DNA of 44,562 bases from contig CAIPFY010000371.1 in NCBI GenBank assembly GCA_903864435.1, positions 1-44,562 of the forward strand. The letters are read 5' to 3'. Shown one piece after another: positions 27,267 through 35,722 of the stretch. The translations under genes and the position numbers were made by a program. Each line of letters starts with the position of its first letter. Position 1 is the first letter of the stretch. This DNA comes from an uncultured Chloroflexota bacterium (GTDB lineage Bacteria > Chloroflexota > Anaerolineae > Aggregatilineales > Phototrophicaceae). The notes below the pieces were generated by a model, which did not search any database, was not told the DNA's origin, and worked only from the letters and a program-made list of their open reading frames with translations.

Positions 27267-27375
27267 TCTCATTTCGGGGAGCATTAGCTTTTCTTCAGGA
27301 ATCTGATAACTGGTTCTCAGATAGTGATGGCATGATGCGGAGACTCGTTTTATCGGCTTAATGGGGAACATAAGA

Positions 27376-28005
27376 ATGGCTTCTGATAAGGAAACCAAGC
27401 GATCTGTCCGGCCTGCATCTGGTCAGAAAGCCGCGCCGGGTTGGCTGACGACTGATCGTATGTTCATCGGCGGCAGTGTGCTGGCGATTCTGGCGATTCT
27501 GGGTGTCATTGTGGTGGTTACAGCACAGAATGGGGACGCGCTTAACCGGCAGATTGACGGCGTGCAGATCATCAACGTCCCCGCGCCGGGGCATGTGACC
27601 ACGCCCGTGACCTATGAGCAGATTCCGCCTGCGGGCGGGTTGCACCATCCGGTGTGGCAGCAGTGCGGCGTATATACCGAGCCGATTGCTAACGAACATG
27701 CGGTGCATTCGCTGGAGCATGGCGCGGTGTGGATTACCTATCAACCCGATCTTCCGGCGGATCAGGTGGCGATTCTCCAGACGATTACGGTGCAGAGTAC
27801 CCACCGCCTGCTCAGCCCGTATTCCGGCATCTCCAGCCCGATCATTTTGACGGCGTGGGGGTATCAACTGCCGCTGGAACGGGCGGACGATCCGCGTTTG
27901 GCGCAGTTCCTACAGAAGTACGAACAGGGCAAATCCACGCCGGAGATGGGCGCGACCTGCAACGGGGGCGAAACGCGCACGTTGGCGCAGATTGGGCAGC
28001 GTTAG
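27376..28005 (+). CDS. DUF3105 membrane-anchored protein
   Basis: The 209-residue protein has a short basic cytoplasmic start, one membrane helix (about residues 31-50) and an extracytoplasmic domain. That domain is rich in conserved His: GGLHHPVWQQCGVY and NEHAVHSLEHGAVWITYQP, the latter diagnostic of DUF3105. Biochemical function of the family is unknown; the clustered His, Glu and a Cys look like a metal site. The ATG at 27376 has GGGGAA 7 bases upstream; ATG 27361 has none. The DUF305 gene follows after 6 bases, and the two-component genes are divergent, so a regulated envelope pair is likely. Confidence 0.85.
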   Translation: MASDKETKRSVRPASGQKAAPGWLTTDRMFIGGSVLAILAILGVIVVVTAQNGDALNRQIDGVQIINVPAPGHVTTPVTYEQIPPAGGLHHPVWQQCGVYTEPIANEHAVHSLEHGAVWITYQPDLPADQVAILQTITVQSTHRLLSPYSGISSPIILTAWGYQLPLERADDPRLAQFLQKYEQGKSTPEMGATCNGGETRTLAQIGQR

Positions 28006-28011
28006 CGCACG

Positions 28012-28626
28012 ATGATGGAACAAAACCCTATTTTCACGACTCCCGCGCAGGCTTTGCGCGGGCTGCTTATGTTGCTGATCGGCGGGTTACTAGGGGCGCT
28101 GGCTGTGCTGGTCTGGCAGGGGGCACGGGCAGCCCCCGTCAGCGAACCATCGCCGGAAACCGGCTTCGCCCGCGATATGATCGTGCATCACAATCAGGCG
28201 ATTGAGATGGCGCTGCTGGTCTATAATCAGGGTTCGGACAGCGTTCTGAAGGGGATCGCGCTGGACATGCTGTTGACGCAGCAGACGCAAATCGGGCAGA
28301 TGCAGGGCTGGTTGCATGTGTGGAATCTGCCGATTGCAGGGACTGTGCTGCCGATGACATGGATGGGAATGCCTACTAGCGGATTGATGCCGGGTATGGC
28401 TACCTCGAACCAGATGGCTGCGCTGCGCGATTCTTCGGGGACTGCGGCGGACAGGCTATTTATTCAACTTATGATTCCGCATCATCAGTCCGGGATTCAC
28501 ATGGCGAACGCCATTCTAAGCCTCACCTCGATTCCGGCGGTGCGTGACCTTGCCCTGTCGGTCGTGACTTCACAGGAGCGCGAGATTCAGGAATTGGATA
28601 CCCTCCTCACTCAACTTCCGGCATGA
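28012..28626 (+). CDS. DUF305 protein (CopM-like, exported)
   Basis: The 204-residue protein has an N-terminal hydrophobic segment (about 14-38) serving as signal or anchor. A four-helix DUF305 domain follows, with the paired motifs FARDMIVHHNQAIEMALLV and LMIPHHQSGIHMANAIL. Each contains HH plus a nearby Met, as in family members that bind copper; the cyanobacterial CopM is a DUF305 protein encoded with a two-component system. Copper or other metal binding outside the membrane is thus inferred. It starts 6 bases after the DUF3105 stop. A DUF305/DUF3105 pairing also occurs in other bacteria as far as I recall. ATG 28012 or 28015 could be the start. Confidence 0.85.
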   Translation: MMEQNPIFTTPAQALRGLLMLLIGGLLGALAVLVWQGARAAPVSEPSPETGFARDMIVHHNQAIEMALLVYNQGSDSVLKGIALDMLLTQQTQIGQMQGWLHVWNLPIAGTVLPMTWMGMPTSGLMPGMATSNQMAALRDSSGTAADRLFIQLMIPHHQSGIHMANAILSLTSIPAVRDLALSVVTSQEREIQELDTLLTQLPA

Positions 28627-28643
28627 TGCCGCACGGTTGATAT

Positions 28644-28663
28644 ACCCCCCATTTTTGGGGGGT
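28644..28663 (+). terminator. Hairpin after the DUF305 gene
   Basis: ACCCCCCA and TGGGGGGT form a perfect 8-bp stem around a TTTT loop, 18 bases after the stop. Only a short T-poor tail follows, so it is a possible but weak terminator. Confidence 0.5.
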
Positions 28664-28770
28664 TCGCTATTCTGGACGTGCTGAATCGCGCAAGAAAGCG
28701 TATAACAGAGCAGCATGGGGGCTGTTCGCCTGTTTCGGTTGATCCGTAGCTGCACGCCTTGCGGATAACC

Positions 28771-28794
28771 GGTCAGATGCAATTGCACCCGACC
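28771..28794. promoter_or_regulatory. 24-bp dyad upstream of the P-type ATPase
   Basis: A perfect 10-base palindrome TGCAATTGCA (28778-28787) is flanked symmetrically by GGTC (28771-28774) and GACC (28791-28794). It lies 70 bases before the ATPase ATG within a 237-base gap (28627-28863) that otherwise holds no gene. A weak -10 (TACAAA, 28804-28809) just downstream would put the dyad over the -35 region, where an operator would act. Confidence 0.5.
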
Positions 28795-28863
28795 AAGACA
28801 TGCTACAAATTTAACGGGTTCTGCTGGCTTCACTGCTGCTCTGTGGGGGGGAAGGTGATTTGA

Positions 28864-31800
28864 ATGTCTGATTATTACAAGTTTACTGCACAACAGTCGC
28901 TGGATGATTTACATGCTCGACGCGAGGGGCTAACCGACGCCGAGGTATCGGCGCGTCAAGTGGAATATGGGCGGAACAGCCTTCCCGCTGGCGAGGGGAC
29001 AAACTGGATTAAGCTGGTTTTAGGCCAGTTTACCGACCTGATGGTGATTATCTTGATTGCGGCTGCCGTCATCTCGGCGTTCCTCGGTGACTCGAAAGAT
29101 GTGGTCGTCATTCTGGCGATTGTGATTCTGAACGCGATCATTGGCACTTATCAGGAATTTCAGGCGGAGAAGGCTCTAGCGGCCTTGAGCGCGATGCAGG
29201 TGCCGCTGGTACGGGTGCGCCGTGCCGGTGAAGTGTTGCAGATCAGCGCCGAGGAACTGGTTCCCGGCGACATTGTGATTATCGGTGAAGGTGATCGCAT
29301 TCCGGCGGATGGCCGTTTGATTGAGAACCGCAGTCTGCTGGTGGAAGAAGCCATGCTCACCGGCGAGTCGGTGCCAGTTGAAAAGCAAATCGCGCCGGTT
29401 GAAGGGGAGCAGGTTGGTATTGGCGACCGTGCCAACATGCTGTTCATGGGGACGACTATCAACTTCGGTCGCGGTGAAATGGTGGTGACGCGCACGGGAC
29501 TCAAGACTGAACTGGGCAATATTGCCGCCATGCTGCTGCAAGTTCAGGAAGGTATATCACCGCTTCAACGCCGTTTGAATAAACTGGGACAAATTCTAGC
29601 CAGTGGCGCGGGCATTATTGTCGCGGTGGTCTTTGTGGCGGGCGTGCTGCGCGGCATCCCGTGGCAGGATATGTTCTTGACTTCCATCAGCCTCGCTGTG
29701 GCGGCTGTGCCGGAAGGGTTGCCGGCGCTGGTGACGATCAGCCTGTCGTTGGGTGCATCGCGCATGGTACAGCGGCACGCGCTCATCCGGCGGTTGCCCG
29801 CTGTGGAAACGCTCGGTTCGGTGACGATCATCTGCTCGGACAAAACCGGCACGCTGACCAAGAACGAAATGACCGCCACCCGGCTCGCGCTGCCGGGGCA
29901 TGATGAGGTGACGATCACCGGCATCGGCTATACCCCGCAAGGCAAATTTCAAGTCGCGCAGAACACGGTGGATTTTTCGATAGATTATCCGCTGCGGCGC
30001 TTCGTGATGGCGATCACACTTTCCACAAATGCCCATCTGCAAGAAGGCGATCGTGAAGGTAGCTTGAATGTGGTGGGCGATACCACCGAAGGCGCGTTGC
30101 TGGTGGCCGCGCAGAAAGTGGGTTGGTCGCGGCAGCAGTTGGAAACCGAAATGCCGCGTGTTTCCGAACTGCCGTTCAGCAGCGAACGCAAAGCCATGAC
30201 GACTGTGCATCAGGTGGAGAGCGTCGAAGGCAAGCGTTTGTTCGCAGACAGCGCCTATATCTCGATTACGAAGGGTGCGCCCGACCAACTGCTGGAGTGG
30301 GCGACCCATGAAATGCTGTCGAATGAGCCATCGGCGCTGACAGCCGAACGCCGCCACGAATGGCGTTCGCGGATTGATTCGCTGGCGCAAAGTGGATTGC
30401 GGGTGCTAGGAATCGCCTATCGCCCGTTGAATGAAGTGCCGGAAGAACTTCAGGTGGAGCAGATTGAGCGCGGCCTATACTTGCTCGGTTTGGTCGGCAT
30501 CCTCGACCCGGCGCGCCCCGAAGCGCGGGAGGCTGTGCAGACGGCGAAAGACGCGGGCATTCGCTCGATTATGATTACCGGCGATCATGCGTTGACCGCT
30601 GAAGCCATTGCGCGTGATCTGGGTATTCTCGCGGAAGGCCAGCGCGTCGTGACCGGCGCTCAACTCGACTCGATGACCGATGACCAACTGCGCGAGTCGC
30701 TCAAACACACCTCGGCTTTTGCCCGTGTGTCGCCGGAACACAAGCTCCGTCTGGTGCGGGTGCTGCAAGCGCAGGATCATATCGTGGCGATGACCGGAGA
30801 CGGCGTAAACGATGCCCCCGCGTTGAAACAGGCCGATATTGGCGTGGCGATGGGGATCACCGGCACCGATGTCAGCAAAGGCGCGGCAGAGATGGTGCTG
30901 ACGGATGACAACTTCGCGTCCATCGTGGCGGCGGTTGAAGAAGGCCGTGTCATCTACGACAACATTCGTAAGTTCATCAAGTATTTGCTCAGTTCCAATG
31001 TGGGCGAAATCCTTGTGATGTTCATTGCGCTCATCGCTGGTTTGAAAATTCCGCTGCTGGCGATTCAGATTTTGTGGATCAACCTCGTCACAGATGGTTT
31101 GCCGGCGATTGCGTTGGGCTTCGAGCCTGCCGAAAAAGGCGTGATGAAGCGCAAGCCGCGCCCGATTACGGAAAGCATATTTGCTGGCGGGTTGGGCATA
31201 CACATTTTCTGGGTTTCTATCCTGCTGACCAGCATTACGCTAGGAGCGTATCTGTATGGATATGCTTCTCACGGGATGAACCCGTTGAGCAGCACATTGG
31301 GCGTGGAGACGCTGAACGCCGAGCAAATGCAGCGGCTTCTGGGCGAAAAGACCTATACTGATCTCGTTCCCACCAACTGGGACAGCATGACTACCGATGA
31401 ACGGGTGACGCTGTTGAAGGCGCACGAAACAGATGCGGCGACGGCAGAGGAAGGCAGCGGCGGCATTCTGGGCAAAGCGGAACAACTGCCGCGCACGTTG
31501 GGGTTCACCGTACTGGCACTGGGGCAGATTTTTCATGTGATGGCGATCCATGCCGGCGATCGCGTGTCGTTCTTCAAGACGTGGTTTAGCAAGAACCGCC
31601 TGCTGCTGGTGGCCGTCCTGTCTACCTTCCTGCTGCAATTGGGTGTGGTTTACCTGCCTTTTATGCAGGCGACGTTCGAGACATCCCCGTTGAGCCTAAC
31701 GGAACTCGCGCTGGCGATTGGGCTATCCGCTGTAATTCTGGCGGCGGTCGAGGTCGAAAAGGCGCTGCGGCGCTCTCGTTCTCCACTAGCGGCTGATTAA
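28864..31800 (+). CDS. P2A-type cation-transporting P-type ATPase (Ca2+-ATPase-like)
   Basis: The 978-residue pump has all P-type domains: an N-terminal cation-ATPase segment, an A domain with MLTGESVPVEK and phosphorylated Asp326 in CSDKTGTLTKNE. The N domain, the hinge TGDGVNDAPALKQADIG and ten membrane helices follow. M4 has AAVPEGLPALV and M6 has NLVTDGLPAIALG, the residues that form Ca2+ site II and part of site I in SERCA/PacL pumps; it lacks the CPx motif of copper pumps. It therefore most likely exports Ca2+ (or Mn2+). Residues about 810-870 form a long non-conserved loop between late helices. GGAAGGTGAT upstream is the ribosome-binding site. Confidence 0.93.
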   Translation: MSDYYKFTAQQSLDDLHARREGLTDAEVSARQVEYGRNSLPAGEGTNWIKLVLGQFTDLMVIILIAAAVISAFLGDSKDVVVILAIVILNAIIGTYQEFQAEKALAALSAMQVPLVRVRRAGEVLQISAEELVPGDIVIIGEGDRIPADGRLIENRSLLVEEAMLTGESVPVEKQIAPVEGEQVGIGDRANMLFMGTTINFGRGEMVVTRTGLKTELGNIAAMLLQVQEGISPLQRRLNKLGQILASGAGIIVAVVFVAGVLRGIPWQDMFLTSISLAVAAVPEGLPALVTISLSLGASRMVQRHALIRRLPAVETLGSVTIICSDKTGTLTKNEMTATRLALPGHDEVTITGIGYTPQGKFQVAQNTVDFSIDYPLRRFVMAITLSTNAHLQEGDREGSLNVVGDTTEGALLVAAQKVGWSRQQLETEMPRVSELPFSSERKAMTTVHQVESVEGKRLFADSAYISITKGAPDQLLEWATHEMLSNEPSALTAERRHEWRSRIDSLAQSGLRVLGIAYRPLNEVPEELQVEQIERGLYLLGLVGILDPARPEAREAVQTAKDAGIRSIMITGDHALTAEAIARDLGILAEGQRVVTGAQLDSMTDDQLRESLKHTSAFARVSPEHKLRLVRVLQAQDHIVAMTGDGVNDAPALKQADIGVAMGITGTDVSKGAAEMVLTDDNFASIVAAVEEGRVIYDNIRKFIKYLLSSNVGEILVMFIALIAGLKIPLLAIQILWINLVTDGLPAIALGFEPAEKGVMKRKPRPITESIFAGGLGIHIFWVSILLTSITLGAYLYGYASHGMNPLSSTLGVETLNAEQMQRLLGEKTYTDLVPTNWDSMTTDERVTLLKAHETDAATAEEGSGGILGKAEQLPRTLGFTVLALGQIFHVMAIHAGDRVSFFKTWFSKNRLLLVAVLSTFLLQLGVVYLPFMQATFETSPLSLTELALAIGLSAVILAAVEVEKALRRSRSPLAAD

Positions 31801-31812
31801 TTCTGGTTTTCT

Positions 31813-31854
31813 GCGGGAGATTGGCAATAAGCTATTGCGAATTGCTTCTCCCGC
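31813..31854 (+). other. Long two-tier hairpin after the ATPase gene
   Basis: GCGGGAGA (31813-31820) pairs perfectly with TCTCCCGC (31847-31854). Inside it GCAATA (31824-31829) pairs with TATTGC (31833-31838). It lies 12 bases after the ATPase stop and has no T run, so it may stabilise the mRNA end or act as a weak terminator. Its 3' half overlaps the candidate promoter of the next gene. Confidence 0.5.
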
Positions 31855-31862
31855 TGTAGACT
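31835..31862 (+). promoter_or_regulatory. Candidate promoter for the DsbA-like gene
   Basis: TTGCGA (31835-31840), a 16-base spacer and TAGACT (31857-31862), four of six consensus matches each. It would start transcription about 40 bases before the ATG at 31910. Confidence 0.35.
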
Positions 31863-31909
31863 CTTACTCTGTATTTGAATGATTCCAAGGATCATGAAAG
31901 GGTTTTCTA

Positions 31910-32815
31910 ATGAGCCGAGCAAGAACCGTAGAACGCCGCAAAGAGCGCGAACAAGAACGTAAGCGTCAGCGCCAGACATTGGTGCTGGGTGGTATTGTGG
32001 CAGCTGTTGTGATTCTGGCTGTTTTGATTGTGCTGATTAATCAGCCTGCCGAAGCACCTATTCCGCCGGAGACGGCTACCCGTTATGAAGGGCTGGTGCA
32101 GGGAAAGACGGATGAAGGCTTCCCGACTCTGGGTAGCAATGATGCTCCGGTGAAAGTGGTCGAATATTCGAGCTTTGACTGCACGCATTGTAAGGACTTC
32201 CATGAAAATGTGACCTCGGACATTGTGGATCGGGTGCGGAATGGTGAAGTGCAGTTCACCTATGTGCCGATTTACGGGACGGGCAGCCTTCAAAACGGGC
32301 TTGGCGCGGCGAAGGCGGCGATTTGTGCGGGTGAGCAGGGTCTGTTCTGGCAGACGCACGATGCGCTGTTCAACTGGCAAGGACTGTATGCCAACACCGC
32401 TTTCTCGCAGAACCGGCTGAACACTGGCATGACGAATCTGGGTGTGGATAAGACCCAGTGGGACGCTTGTATGGCGGGCGATCAGGCGGTCAGCGTTGCG
32501 GATGCTGCGGTGAAGGCAGGGCAAGCGCAGAATATCCCCGGCACGCCCTCGGTATTCGTCAATGGTTCCATCGTGCAAACGCCCGATCTGGCGAGCGTGA
32601 ACGCCGCGATTGATGCGGCGCTGGCGGCTGCGGGCTTGCAGCCTGTCACCCCGGCTGAAGCGACGCCGGAAGTGACGGTTGCTCCGGTGGCAGAAGCGAC
32701 CACTGAGGCGACGGCTGCGGTGGTGGAAGCGACGGTTGAAGTGACCACCGAAGCGGCTGCTCCGGCGGCGGAAGCGACGGTTGAAGCCACGCCGGAAGCG
32801 ACGCCAGCTTCATAG
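31910..32815 (+). CDS. Membrane-anchored DsbA-family thiol-disulfide oxidoreductase
   Basis: The 301-residue protein has a highly basic cytoplasmic start, one membrane helix (about 23-44) and an extracytoplasmic thioredoxin-like domain (about 70-240). The active site is Cys91-Thr-His-Cys94 in SSFDCTHCKDFH, and GTPSVFVNG supplies the cis-Pro loop. It resembles BdbD/DsbA_2-type proteins that oxidise or isomerise disulfides of exported proteins. Further Cys occur in AAICAGEQG and DACMAGD. The last 57 residues are an Ala/Thr/Glu/Val low-complexity tail. AAAGGG lies upstream of the ATG. The gene ends at a bidirectional terminator. Confidence 0.88.
   Translation: MSRARTVERRKEREQERKRQRQTLVLGGIVAAVVILAVLIVLINQPAEAPIPPETATRYEGLVQGKTDEGFPTLGSNDAPVKVVEYSSFDCTHCKDFHENVTSDIVDRVRNGEVQFTYVPIYGTGSLQNGLGAAKAAICAGEQGLFWQTHDALFNWQGLYANTAFSQNRLNTGMTNLGVDKTQWDACMAGDQAVSVADAAVKAGQAQNIPGTPSVFVNGSIVQTPDLASVNAAIDAALAAAGLQPVTPAEATPEVTVAPVAEATTEATAAVVEATVEVTTEAAAPAAEATVEATPEATPAS
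32643..32812 (+). repeat. Degenerate VEAT/PEAT repeat tail of the DsbA-like gene
   Basis: Repeated gaagcgacggttgaa-like units encode a tail of the type PEATPEVT, AEATTEAT, VEATVEVT, AEATVEAT. It is an Ala/Thr/Glu-rich low-complexity C-terminus, probably an extended surface segment, and a hot spot for slippage or length variation. Confidence 0.7.
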
Positions 32816-32833
32816 CGGTGGGTTGAACGACTG

Positions 32834-32873
32834 AAAAAAAAGGGACGCTGCCCACCGGGGCGCGTCCCTTTTT
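32834..32873. terminator. Bidirectional terminator between the DsbA-like and HIT genes
   Basis: An A tract, the stem GGGACGC/GCGTCCC with an inner GCCC/GGGC pairing, and a T tract make a near-symmetric terminator that works on both strands. It separates the convergent genes ending at 32815 (+) and 32895 (-). Confidence 0.92.
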
Positions 32874-32894
32874 GTTACCTTGTGAAAATCGAAC

Positions 32895-33245
32895 TTATTC
32901 TTTGCGGGGCAGCAGCGGCCCCAATCGCCTTCCGCCGACGAGGTGCATGTGCAGGTGATAGACTTCTTGCCCGCCATCGTAGCCGCAGTTGACGATCAGC
33001 CGGTAGCCATCTTCGGCGACCCCTAGCTCCTGTGCCACTTTCTTAGCGACGGTGAACAGCCGACCTAGCGCGGCTTCATGTTCCGGTTGCACATCGTTGA
33101 CGGTAGCGATTTCGACATTCGGGACGATCAGGATATGGACGGGCGCGGCGGGATTAATGTCCTTGAAGGCCGTCACCAGATCATCCTGATAGACAATCTC
33201 GGACGGGATTTCGCGCCGGATAATTTTACTGAAAAGGGTAGTCAT
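32895..33245 (-). CDS. HIT-family (HINT-type) nucleotide-binding hydrolase
   Basis: HINT proteins hydrolyse phosphoramidate or acyl adenylates such as AMP-lysine. The 116-residue protein has the His triad in [11 protein letters not shown], the N-terminal [18 protein letters not shown] and the [14 protein letters not shown] stretch, all standard for bacterial HINT. It lies 12 bases downstream of fabG and is the last gene before a bidirectional terminator, so it closes the minus-strand run. GGGAG precedes the ATG. The physiological substrate is not known for this branch. Confidence 0.94.
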   Translation of the reverse strand: MTTLFSKIIRREIPSEIVYQDDLVTAFKDINPAAPVHILIVPNVEIATVNDVQPEHEAALGRLFTVAKKVAQELGVAEDGYRLIVNCGYDGGQEVYHLHMHLVGGRRLGPLLPRKE

Positions 33246-33257
33246 GCGGTGCGCTCC

Positions 33258-34004
33258 CTACATTGCCATGCCGCCGTCCACCACCAGCACATGCCCGGTG
33301 ATGTACGCGGCCTCGTCGGAAGCGAGGAATGCGGTGGAGAGCGCCACATCTTCCACGCTGCCCCAACGTCCCAGCGGGATGTTCTGGTTCAGTTGCGCCG
33401 TGATTTCTGGCGGCAGGTCTTTGGTGAGGTCGGTCAGGACGAAACCGGGCGCAACCGCGTTCACTGTGATGCTACGCGAGGCCACTTCCCGCGCCAGTGC
33501 TTTCGTCAGGCCGATGATTCCGGCTTTGCTGGCGCTGTAGTTGGTCTGTCCGGCGTTGCCCGCAATCCCGCTGATGCTGGTGATGTTGATGATGCGCCCG
33601 TAACGCTTCCGCATCATGGTTTTAACGGCGGCTTTCGAGCAAAGCCATGTGCTGCGGAGGTTGGTCTGGATAACCGTGTCGAAATCTTCCGGTTTCATCA
33701 GCATAATCAGATTGTCGCGGGTCGTGCCGGCATTGTTCACCAGAATATCGAGTTTGCCATAGGCATCCGTCGCGGCTTTGATGAGCGCGTTGGCGCCTTC
33801 GTCGGTGCTGACATCGGCTTGTACCGCCTGTGCCGTCCCGCCCCCCGCCTTGATTTGTTCGACCACTTCTTCAGCGGCAGCGGCGTTACTCTGGTAATTC
33901 ACCACCACCGTCGCGCCGCGTTTGGCGAGTTCAAGTGCGATGCCGCGCCCGATTCCCCGGCTGCCGCCCGTTACGATTGCGATCCGATCGGTTAATTGCG
34001 CCAT
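33258..34004 (-). CDS. fabG: 3-oxoacyl-ACP reductase-like SDR
   Basis: FabG reduces 3-oxoacyl-ACP with NADPH in type II fatty-acid synthesis. The 248-residue classical short-chain dehydrogenase has the nucleotide motif TGGSRGIGRG (12-21), NNAG (90-93) and the catalytic Ser143, Tyr156 and Lys160 in NYSASKAG. The C-terminus VLVVDGGMAM is FabG-like. Other acetoacetyl-CoA or alcohol dehydrogenases of the same family cannot be excluded because no other fab gene is adjacent. AGAGGATG lies before the ATG. The gene sits 70 bases after the beta-propeller gene and 12 bases before HIT. Confidence 0.88.
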   Translation of the reverse strand: MAQLTDRIAIVTGGSRGIGRGIALELAKRGATVVVNYQSNAAAAEEVVEQIKAGGGTAQAVQADVSTDEGANALIKAATDAYGKLDILVNNAGTTRDNLIMLMKPEDFDTVIQTNLRSTWLCSKAAVKTMMRKRYGRIINITSISGIAGNAGQTNYSASKAGIIGLTKALAREVASRSITVNAVAPGFVLTDLTKDLPPEITAQLNQNIPLGRWGSVEDVALSTAFLASDEAAYITGHVLVVDGGMAM

Positions 34005-34074
34005 AGGTCATCCTCTCGTCTGCTGTATCCGGTTATTGTCGCGGGCTACTATACCGCATCCGGCGGATTCTGGC

Positions 34075-35625
34075 TTATCCGCCCACCCATCCGAGTAGCT
34101 GTATCGAGCCGCGCAGCGATCCGGTCAGGTTGACGCTGCCGAAGCCGTTGATCTGCGCGACATAGACATCCACCCGCCCGTCACGGGTAGGGTTCACTCC
34201 GGTGAAGGTCAGCCATTGACCATCCGGGGAATAACTGGGGTTGCACATGCTCGGCGGCGCGATGCCGTTGGTGATGGATTCCAGTGCGCTGCCGCTGAAG
34301 ATGTGGATTCCGTAAGGGCATTGACCGTTTACGCCGCCGATAGCAATCCGCGACGAGTCAATTGACCACGAGGCGCTCAAGCCAAAGCGGGCGAACGTTA
34401 AATCGGTGATTCGCCCGATCACGCTGCCATCCACATACAGGGCGACGATTTCCGCCGAGTCGGTGCCGACGCTTTGATAGATCACCGCGCTGCCGTCCGG
34501 CGCCCATGTGTCTGACAGGCGAATCGGGTTTTCGTTCCCGTCCCGCTGCCGTACTTCGCGGGTTTGCAGGGTGGTCGCGTCGCTGATGAACAGGCGGCGT
34601 TCGTTGTCCCCAAAGGTCGGGTCGCCGCTGGCAAAGACCAGATTGCGGGCGTTGATCCAGCGCGGTCGTTCGGTGACGAACACATCCGAGACGCGCTGTG
34701 TGTTGCCGGTTGCCACGTCTAACAGGTAGACCTGACCGCCGATGGGCGGTGCAGTGGTGAGGGCATCACAAGCGTTCGCCTCGCCGGGAATCCATGAGGG
34801 ACACTGGTCGCGGTCAGAGAGAAACGCCAGATAGCGTCCATCGGGCGACCAGACCGGGGCGAAATCGTAGGCACCGCCGGGGGTGACATTCTGAAGGTTG
34901 GAACCATCCCGACCAATGGTGAAAATGTCCATGTCGTAGCCGGTTGCCAGCGCAATCGCCAGATTGGAACCGTCTGGCGACCAGATGGGTTCGCTGAACA
35001 TGCCGCGCTGCACCAGCGATAGAATGGGCAGGATGCGGGCGCTGATCCGGCTTTGCAGATCGAGTACATACAGGCCGGTTGCCACGCCGGAAGAATCTTC
35101 GATGAAATAGGCGATCGAGCGCCCATTGCGCGAGATGTAAATTTGATTGCCGGTGGAGGAGGGCGTTTGCAAAATCGCCACCCGCGCCGCTGAATCAGTT
35201 GGCGGAACGTAATACAGCGTTTGCAGGCCGGTGGCGGGCTGCGGGGTGCGGCGGTCGCCCAAGCCATCGCGGTCATTCTGGTTGATAAACGCCAGTACCG
35301 GGATGGAGAGCGTTTGAAGGATGTCCGGCGATACGTCCGCCATTTTCCAGTTGTCGAACACAAACCCGGATGTGGCTTCGGGCGTGATGCTGGCGGTGGG
35401 GGTAATGGTGGCGGTCGCGGTGGCTGTCGGCGTGTCGGTGGCGGTGGGCGATGCCGTTGCGGTGGCTGTCGGCGGCAGCGGTGTGGGCGTGAGCGTGAGT
35501 GTTGCCGTCGGTGTGACCGATGGCGTGAGGGTCGGGGTAGCGGTAGGCGTCGGTGTCGGCGGGGTTAAGGCTGCGCAGGATGTGGTTAGCAGGGCTATAA
35601 GAATCAGAACGGACAAGCGGCGCAT
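34075..35625 (-). CDS. TolB-like beta-propeller lipoprotein
   Basis: The 516-residue protein starts with a lipoprotein signal ending in LTTSC (Cys17), so ATG 35625 is chosen over an upstream in-frame start at 35649. Residues about 20-80 are a Thr/Pro/Ala-rich spacer of TPTATPT type. The rest is a beta-propeller of PD40/WD40-like blades with repeated WSPDG-type turns (PIWSPDGSNLAI, PVWSPDGRYLAF, TWAPDGSAVIY, SYSPDGQWLTF). It is anchored outside the membrane and probably binds a protein or glycan; no catalytic residues are seen. Such lipoproteins are common in Chloroflexota. It lies between the LysM lipoprotein and fabG on the same strand. Confidence 0.85.
   Translation of the reverse strand: MRRLSVLILIALLTTSCAALTPPTPTPTATPTLTPSVTPTATLTLTPTPLPPTATATASPTATDTPTATATATITPTASITPEATSGFVFDNWKMADVSPDILQTLSIPVLAFINQNDRDGLGDRRTPQPATGLQTLYYVPPTDSAARVAILQTPSSTGNQIYISRNGRSIAYFIEDSSGVATGLYVLDLQSRISARILPILSLVQRGMFSEPIWSPDGSNLAIALATGYDMDIFTIGRDGSNLQNVTPGGAYDFAPVWSPDGRYLAFLSDRDQCPSWIPGEANACDALTTAPPIGGQVYLLDVATGNTQRVSDVFVTERPRWINARNLVFASGDPTFGDNERRLFISDATTLQTREVRQRDGNENPIRLSDTWAPDGSAVIYQSVGTDSAEIVALYVDGSVIGRITDLTFARFGLSASWSIDSSRIAIGGVNGQCPYGIHIFSGSALESITNGIAPPSMCNPSYSPDGQWLTFTGVNPTRDGRVDVYVAQINGFGSVNLTGSLRGSIQLLGWVGG
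35386..35568 (-). repeat. Thr/Pro-rich low-complexity linker in the propeller lipoprotein
   Basis: On the plus strand this reads as a run of ggtggcggt/gtcggcgtg-like units; on the minus strand it encodes alternating TPT, TAT and SPT units for about 60 residues. It is the spacer between the lipid anchor and the propeller and is likely O-glycosylated or extended on the surface. Confidence 0.75.
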
Positions 35626-35722
35626 GGATATATTAACCTCGTTAGACATGCAATCCGATCGTCAAGGATACCACGCGCCCGCCCCCCGGACTATGCGGAA
35701 AGTGGGCGCTTGCTCACCGCCA

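Noticed and set aside
28864-31800. Copper-exporting ATPase, suggested by the neighbouring DUF305 gene
   Set aside because: The pump lacks CPC/CPH in the membrane motif and N-terminal metal-binding domains; PEGL in M4 and NLVTDGLPA in M6 fit Ca2+-type pumps.
33078-33995. A 305-codon plus-strand frame opposite fabG and HIT
   Set aside because: It overlaps two well-supported genes, both with complete catalytic motifs and binding sites.
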